A stretch of DNA of 64,000 nt from Carbonactinospora thermoautotrophica (GTDB taxonomy: Bacteria > Actinomycetota > Actinomycetes > Streptomycetales > Carbonactinosporaceae), in the NCBI RefSeq assembly GCF_001543895.1, contig NZ_JYIJ01000014.1:186001-250000 (forward strand), in the 5' to 3' direction. The translations under genes were made by a program, and so were the position numbers. How positions within the stretch are numbered: the stretch's first letter is position 1; every line of letters starts with the position of its first letter. This document shows, one piece after another, positions 59,993-64,000 of the stretch. Below the pieces are notes generated by a model, which saw nothing but the letters and a program-made list of their open reading frames with translations, made no database searches and was not told the DNA's origin.

Positions 59993-62095
59993 TCAGGCCT
60001 CCAGCGCGAGGACCAGGGGGAGCACCTCGGCGACGCCGGCTTGGCGCAGGGCGCGGGCAGCGACGGTCATGGTCCAGCCGGAGTCGTATCGGTCGTCGAC
60101 CAGCAGGACGGGAGCCCCGGCCAGACCGGGGAGGTGGTCGGCCAGGCCGGGCGGGGGCGCGAACGCGTCGTACACCGCGCGCAGCCGCTGGGCGCTGTTC
60201 GCGCCCGGGGGAGCGGAGCCGACCCGTCGCAGCTCGCCCAGGTAAGGGAGCCGCCCGACGTGGGCCAGCCGGCGGGCCAGGCTGGTCACCAGCCGCGGGC
60301 GGGTGCGCGACGGGATCGCCGCCACCGCGCCGGGCCGCCGCTGCCAGCCCCAGGACGCGAGGACCTGGACCACGGCGTCGAACACCTCGTCAGGCACGGG
60401 CGAGTCCGGCGCGCCGGGCGCGAGCAGCTGCCGGAGCCGGTTGCCCCAGCCGATGTCGGACAGTCGGCCGAGCGCCCGGCCGGCCGCCGCCTGCTCCTCG
60501 GGCCGGATGCGCCCGGAGAGGGGAACCCCGAGGGCGGCCATCCCGGTCGGCCACATCCGGCGCGGTTCGATCTCCACGCCGGGCCGGCCGAGGGCGGCGG
60601 ACGCGGCGGCGAGCGCCGCGGGGGAGACCTCGGGGGAGTACCGGGGACCGGCGCAGTTGTCGCAGCGCCCGCACGGCTTCGCCCACGGGTCGTCCAGTTG
60701 GCGGCGCAGGTACTCCATGCGGCACCTGGCGGTGTCCGCGTACTCCTTCATCGCCCGCTGCTCGGCCTGCCGCTGCGCGGCCACCCGGGCGTACCGCTCG
60801 GCGTCGTACCGCCACTCCTGCCCGGTCGCGACCCAGCCGCCGCGCACCCGCCGGACCGCGCCGTCCACGTCCAGCACCTTGAGCATCAGCTCAAGCCGGT
60901 TGCGCCGCAGGTTCACCCGGGTCTCCAGCGTCTGCGTGGACAGCGGCCGGCCCGCGGCGGCGAGCGCGTCGAGCGTCGCCCGCACCTGGTCTTGCGGAGG
61001 GAACGCCAGGGACGCGAAGTACCGCCAGATCGCCTCGTCCTCCGCGCCGGGCAGCAGTATCACCTCAGCCCGCGCCACCGCCCGGCCGGCGCGGCCCACC
61101 TGCTGGTAGTACGCGATCGGCGACGGCGGCGCGCCCAGGTGGACCACGAAACCCAGGTCGGGCTTGTCGAAGCCCATGCCCAGCGCGGACGTGGCGACCA
61201 GCGCTTTGAGCCGGTTGGCCAGCAGGTCGGCCTCGGCCTGCTGGCGTTCGGCGTGCTCGGCGCGCCCGGAGTACGCGGCGACCGCGTGCCCGCGCGACCG
61301 CAGGTACGCGGCGACCTCCGCGGCGGCGGCCACGGTCAGCGTGTAGACGATGCCGCTGCCCGGCAGCCGGGGCAGGTGCTCGTCGAGCCAGGCCAGCCGG
61401 TGCGCCGCGCTGGGCAGCCGGAGCACGCCCAGCGCCAGCGACTCCCGTTCCAGCGGGCCGCGCAGGACGAGCGCGCCGGCGTCCCCGCCGAGCTGCTCGG
61501 CCACGTCCGCGGTCACCCGGGCGTTGGCCGTCGCGGTCGTCGCCAGCACCGGAACGCCCGCGCGGAGCTGCGCCAGGAACGCGCGCAGCCGCCGGTAGTC
61601 CGGCCGGAAGTCGTGCCCCCAGTCCGAGATGCAGTGCGCCTCGTCCACCACCAGCAGCCCGGTCTCGGTGGCGAGCTTGGGCAGCAGGTTGTCGCGGAAG
61701 TCGGGGCTGTTGAGCCGCTCCGGGCTGACCAGCAGCACGTCCACGCCCCCGGCGTGGATCTCCGCCGCGATCTCGTCCCACTCCTCGGGGTTGGCCGAGT
61801 TGATCGTGCGGGCCCGGATGCCGGCCCGGGCCGCCGCCTCGATCTGGTTGCGCATCAGCGCGAGCAGCGGCGACACGATCACCGTCGGCCCGGCGCCGCG
61901 CGCCCGCAGCAGCGCGGTCGCCACGAAGTACACCGCCGACTTGCCGAACCCGGTGCGCTGCACCAGCAGCACCCGCCGTCGCTCGCCGGCCAGCGCGGCG
62001 ATCGCGTTCCACTGGTCCTCGCGCAGGCGCGCCTGCTCCCCGGCGAGGCGCCGCAGCACGGCCTCGGCCTCGGCGCGGTCCACGGTTTGGGGCAT
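59993..62095 (-). CDS. RecQ-type DNA helicase with C-terminal phosphoribosyltransferase-like domain
   Basis: 700 residues. Helicase core: Walker A QRTGFGKSAVY (Lys52), DEAH box VVDEAHCISDWGHDFRPDYR (151-154), TTATAN, and YYQQVGRAGR. RecQ zinc site: Cys in TARCRMEY, then CGRCDNC, near 485-505; no HRDC domain. Residues about 600-700 resemble a ComF/PRTase fold: VLLVDDRYDSGWTMTVAARA matches the PRPP-binding loop. So a 3'-5' helicase is fused to a phosphoribosyltransferase-like module. Such fusions are known in actinobacteria, yet the role of the tail is unknown. It unwinds DNA in recombination or replication restart. Confidence 0.87.
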   Translation of the reverse strand: MPQTVDRAEAEAVLRRLAGEQARLREDQWNAIAALAGERRRVLLVQRTGFGKSAVYFVATALLRARGAGPTVIVSPLLALMRNQIEAAARAGIRARTINSANPEEWDEIAAEIHAGGVDVLLVSPERLNSPDFRDNLLPKLATETGLLVVDEAHCISDWGHDFRPDYRRLRAFLAQLRAGVPVLATTATANARVTADVAEQLGGDAGALVLRGPLERESLALGVLRLPSAAHRLAWLDEHLPRLPGSGIVYTLTVAAAAEVAAYLRSRGHAVAAYSGRAEHAERQQAEADLLANRLKALVATSALGMGFDKPDLGFVVHLGAPPSPIAYYQQVGRAGRAVARAEVILLPGAEDEAIWRYFASLAFPPQDQVRATLDALAAAGRPLSTQTLETRVNLRRNRLELMLKVLDVDGAVRRVRGGWVATGQEWRYDAERYARVAAQRQAEQRAMKEYADTARCRMEYLRRQLDDPWAKPCGRCDNCAGPRYSPEVSPAALAAASAALGRPGVEIEPRRMWPTGMAALGVPLSGRIRPEEQAAAGRALGRLSDIGWGNRLRQLLAPGAPDSPVPDEVFDAVVQVLASWGWQRRPGAVAAIPSRTRPRLVTSLARRLAHVGRLPYLGELRRVGSAPPGANSAQRLRAVYDAFAPPPGLADHLPGLAGAPVLLVDDRYDSGWTMTVAARALRQAGVAEVLPLVLALEA

Positions 62096-62122
62096 GCGTC
62101 CTGTTCTACCCGGGGCAGGGGC

Positions 62123-63766
62123 TCACCGCTCGCCCGCCACCGCCTGGGCCAGCCCGGCCAACCGGGGCAGGCCCAACGTTCCCGCCCGCCAGGCCAGCGC
62201 CGCCGCCGCGTCCCGCGCCCCCGGCTCCCAGCCGCGCTCGTCCGCGCGCACCACATCCCCGGCCAGGACGGCCAATGCCTTCCACTTCTCGGACACGTCC
62301 GCGAGGTGCGCCGCGAGCAACAGCAGCCGGTACCCGCCGTAGACGTCCTGCACCTGCTGGTACGCCTGGATCGCCCGGTCGGGGTGGTAGATGTCGAAGT
62401 CGACCAGGAACCCCCGCCCGCTGGCGCTCGCCGACCAGGAGCCAGGGGTCTCGAAGCTGGGGTCGTCCACCGTGAACCCGACGGCCTTGACGTCGTCGAC
62501 CCACACGTCGACCCAGAAGCTGCGCACGCCCCGCTTGTCGTACAGCCGGAACGTGAGCGTGGCCTCCTCCTCGCCCCGCAGATGCTTGGTGAGGTCGACG
62601 GTCACCTGCCGGTACCCGAGGGGGTCGGCGGCGACGTCCTGTTCCCACACCACCTTGCCGTCGACGAGGAGCTGTTTGAAGTGGTACCCGGTGATCCGGT
62701 TGCCCTCGCAGCAGGTGTCGTTGTGCCAGAACGAGATCCGGTACTTCGACGCGCCCGGGTCCACCGTGACCGTCTGGCTGGCCGCGCCGTAGCCGCCGGC
62801 TGAGGTGGGCACGCCTGCCGGCACGAAGAGGCTGAGCCGGCCGACGCCGGCGTGCGCGCGGTTCTTGTTGTACCAGTCGGTGGTCGGATCGAGCAGCAGG
62901 TTGTAGGTGATGGTGCCGCCCAGCTTGCCCTGTGCCACGTTGCGCGCGCCGCCGGCCGTGGTCTTGCGCACGTACTGCGGCGTGGGCGGCATCGGGGTGC
63001 GGGAAAGGGTGCTGGTGTAGTTCATGAGGAACAGCGGCTTGCCGTGTCGGGCCAGCTTGGCGCTGGCCGTGTCGATCTGCCGCTGCAGCGTGTCGGTGCG
63101 CTGGGTGTTGCGGTACGGATCGTCCCGGTAGGCCATGATCAGCCCGTCGATCAGTGGGCCGTACGCGTCGGCGAACTGGTCGGTGATCGCTGGGTGGTAC
63201 ACCTGCGGCACGAAGACCAGACCGGGGTTGATGCCCTTGCCGATCTTCTGCATCCGCCGCACGTAGTCCGGGGTGAAGTAGCGCAGGTTGTGGCTGAAGT
63301 CGTCGATCGCGTACCCCCTGAGCGCCGGGTACCGCAACGACAGCTTCGCGATCTCCTCGGCCCACTTCAGGTAGTCGGTCTTGTACGGGTGCGAACAGCG
63401 CTGCGGGGTGCACTCGGAGGGCGGCACCAGGTACACCCACACGTTTAGGCCCTGCGCCTGCGCCTGCGGCAGGAACTCCCGCCGCAGGTCGTCCCAGTCG
63501 CTCGGGAAGTCCCAGATCAGGTACAGGAAGGTGTCGACGTGCAGGCCGGCCAGCCGCTCCAGCGTGGCGGGGGTGTCCACGTGCCGGTACCCGTCCGCCC
63601 GAGGTGTCTTCTCGCGGATCTCACCCCCGTAGGAGGCCAGGATGTTCCACAGGCCGGCGCGCGGGGGGACCACCGGCGCCCCCGGGGCGGCCTCGGCCAC
63701 CGTGGTCGCGGGAACAGCGAGCAGCATGGCGACCGTCCCGGACAGCAAGGCGATCCGTAGACGCAA
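62123..63766 (-). CDS. Secreted putative glycoside hydrolase with carbohydrate-binding-like region
   Basis: 547 residues from TTG 63766, chosen because AAGGAGG is five bases upstream and it gives a clean signal peptide (LRLRIALLSGTVAMLLAVPA, then TTVAEAAPG). Residues about 40-300 look like a TIM barrel: VDTFLYLIWDFPSDWDDLRR, GLNVWVYLVPPSECTPQRCS, LRGYAIDDFSHNLRYFTPDY (Asp-Asp at strand 4), GPLIDGLIMAYRDDPYRNTQ. Residues about 330-480 are beta-rich, with SKYRISFWHNDTC and YRQVTVDLTKHLRGEEEATL, likely a galactose-binding-like module. Exported extracellular enzyme, substrate unknown. Confidence 0.78.
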   Translation of the reverse strand: MRLRIALLSGTVAMLLAVPATTVAEAAPGAPVVPPRAGLWNILASYGGEIREKTPRADGYRHVDTPATLERLAGLHVDTFLYLIWDFPSDWDDLRREFLPQAQAQGLNVWVYLVPPSECTPQRCSHPYKTDYLKWAEEIAKLSLRYPALRGYAIDDFSHNLRYFTPDYVRRMQKIGKGINPGLVFVPQVYHPAITDQFADAYGPLIDGLIMAYRDDPYRNTQRTDTLQRQIDTASAKLARHGKPLFLMNYTSTLSRTPMPPTPQYVRKTTAGGARNVAQGKLGGTITYNLLLDPTTDWYNKNRAHAGVGRLSLFVPAGVPTSAGGYGAASQTVTVDPGASKYRISFWHNDTCCEGNRITGYHFKQLLVDGKVVWEQDVAADPLGYRQVTVDLTKHLRGEEEATLTFRLYDKRGVRSFWVDVWVDDVKAVGFTVDDPSFETPGSWSASASGRGFLVDFDIYHPDRAIQAYQQVQDVYGGYRLLLLAAHLADVSEKWKALAVLAGDVVRADERGWEPGARDAAAALAWRAGTLGLPRLAGLAQAVAGER

Positions 63767-63904
63767 GGCGTCCTCCTTCACGATGACGAGCGCACGCCCG
63801 GGCGGGCATGCGAGGCAGCGCCGATCGCTCCCCCAGGGGCCGAGGCGAGCTGACGCGGGTCCACGGGGGCCACCCGCGGCTGCGGCGCCGCGGGTGCACG
63901 GCAG

Positions 63905-64000
63905 GTGGCCGAGGAGGACAAGGGCGGCCTCGCGAAGATCGAGTCCTGGACGATCGGCTGGGGAAACTTCAAGAAGAATTTCGGCAGCTACGTCCAAGGC
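63905..64000 (+). CDS. Start of an unidentified plus-strand gene (cut by window end)
   Basis: GTG 63905 opens 32 codons with strong G/C third positions, reading VAEEDKGGLAKIESWTIGWG then NFKKNFGSYVQG to the edge. The frame is also open upstream, and the ribosome site is weak. No family recognised. It would be divergent from the secreted hydrolase. Confidence 0.45.
   Translation, partial: MAEEDKGGLAKIESWTIGWGNFKKNFGSYVQG

Noticed and set aside
59711-62803. 1030-codon plus-strand frame
   Set aside because: Antisense to recQ and the secreted hydrolase; no motif.
1-64000. tRNA, rRNA, CRISPR array or prophage
   Set aside because: No tRNA cloverleaf-type sequence, no regularly spaced repeats and no phage structural or integrase genes were found by eye.

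Overview
The window is about 72% GC by eye, with codons strongly ending in G/C and frequent GTG and TTG starts. Genes are packed with 4-base start/stop overlaps. Together with an ESX-type secretion substrate pair, a DevS-like kinase and several actinobacterial protein families, this points to a filamentous or related actinobacterium chromosome. I cannot name the species. I found no rRNA, tRNA or CRISPR array.

Layout. 1-8.2 kb: an ESX-like fragment, a small XRE regulator, a divergent HxlR/NmrA redox pair, an orphan cytochrome oxidase subunit I gene with a frameshift, a MarR regulator in a less GC-rich stretch, and an ESX-like/alpha-beta hydrolase/lipoprotein operon. 8.4-14.6 kb: drmA-drmB-drmC, the core of the DISARM phage-defence system, overlapping by 4 bases at each junction but with no methyltransferase in view. 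14.6-19.8 kb: SURF1, small membrane proteins, an aldo/keto reductase, a ClpP-like protein that has lost two catalytic residues next to its own XRE regulator, and a TrpB2-type tryptophan synthase beta chain.

20.0-28.5 kb (minus strand): a complete Nit1C-type cluster. In transcription order it has an MSMEG_0570-like protein, a flavin oxidoreductase, an amidohydrolase, an MSMEG_0572-like protein, a radical SAM enzyme, a GNAT/AIR-synthase fusion, an intact nitrilase, a second nitrilase whose catalytic Cys and Glu are both Asp, and a glycosyltransferase. Nit1C clusters have been linked to bacterial cyanide assimilation. 29-37.6 kb: a hypoxia/dormancy-style neighbourhood (PPOX protein, DevS-like GAF-GAF kinase, tandem universal stress protein, CopD-like protein, zinc alcohol dehydrogenase, HAD phosphomutase, GH65 enzyme). 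DosR-like boxes precede three of its units.

37.8-47 kb: exonuclease, VOC protein, C26 amidotransferase, glycogen-debranching-like enzyme, and a MarR/MFS/quinone oxidoreductase set. 47.2-53.1 kb: a compact, translationally coupled operon led by a 2-epi-5-epi-valiolone synthase-type sugar phosphate cyclase. It is followed by two cupins, a zinc dehydrogenase, an SDR, a CetB-like VOC protein and a KAS III-like enzyme. This looks like an uncharacterised C7-cyclitol pathway and is my main candidate for a new system. 53.6-64 kb: LacI regulator, a 1.54-kb insertion sequence placed exactly at the stop codon of a STAS gene, a family A DNA polymerase-like protein, a DUF418 membrane protein, a RecQ helicase with a phosphoribosyltransferase tail, and a secreted putative glycoside hydrolase.

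Three otherwise intact genes (ctaD at 2.8 kb, the zinc dehydrogenase at 49.6 kb, the VOC gene at 51.5 kb) each lack one base. In each case the loss is a doubled base reduced to one, so sequencing error should be excluded before calling them pseudogenes.
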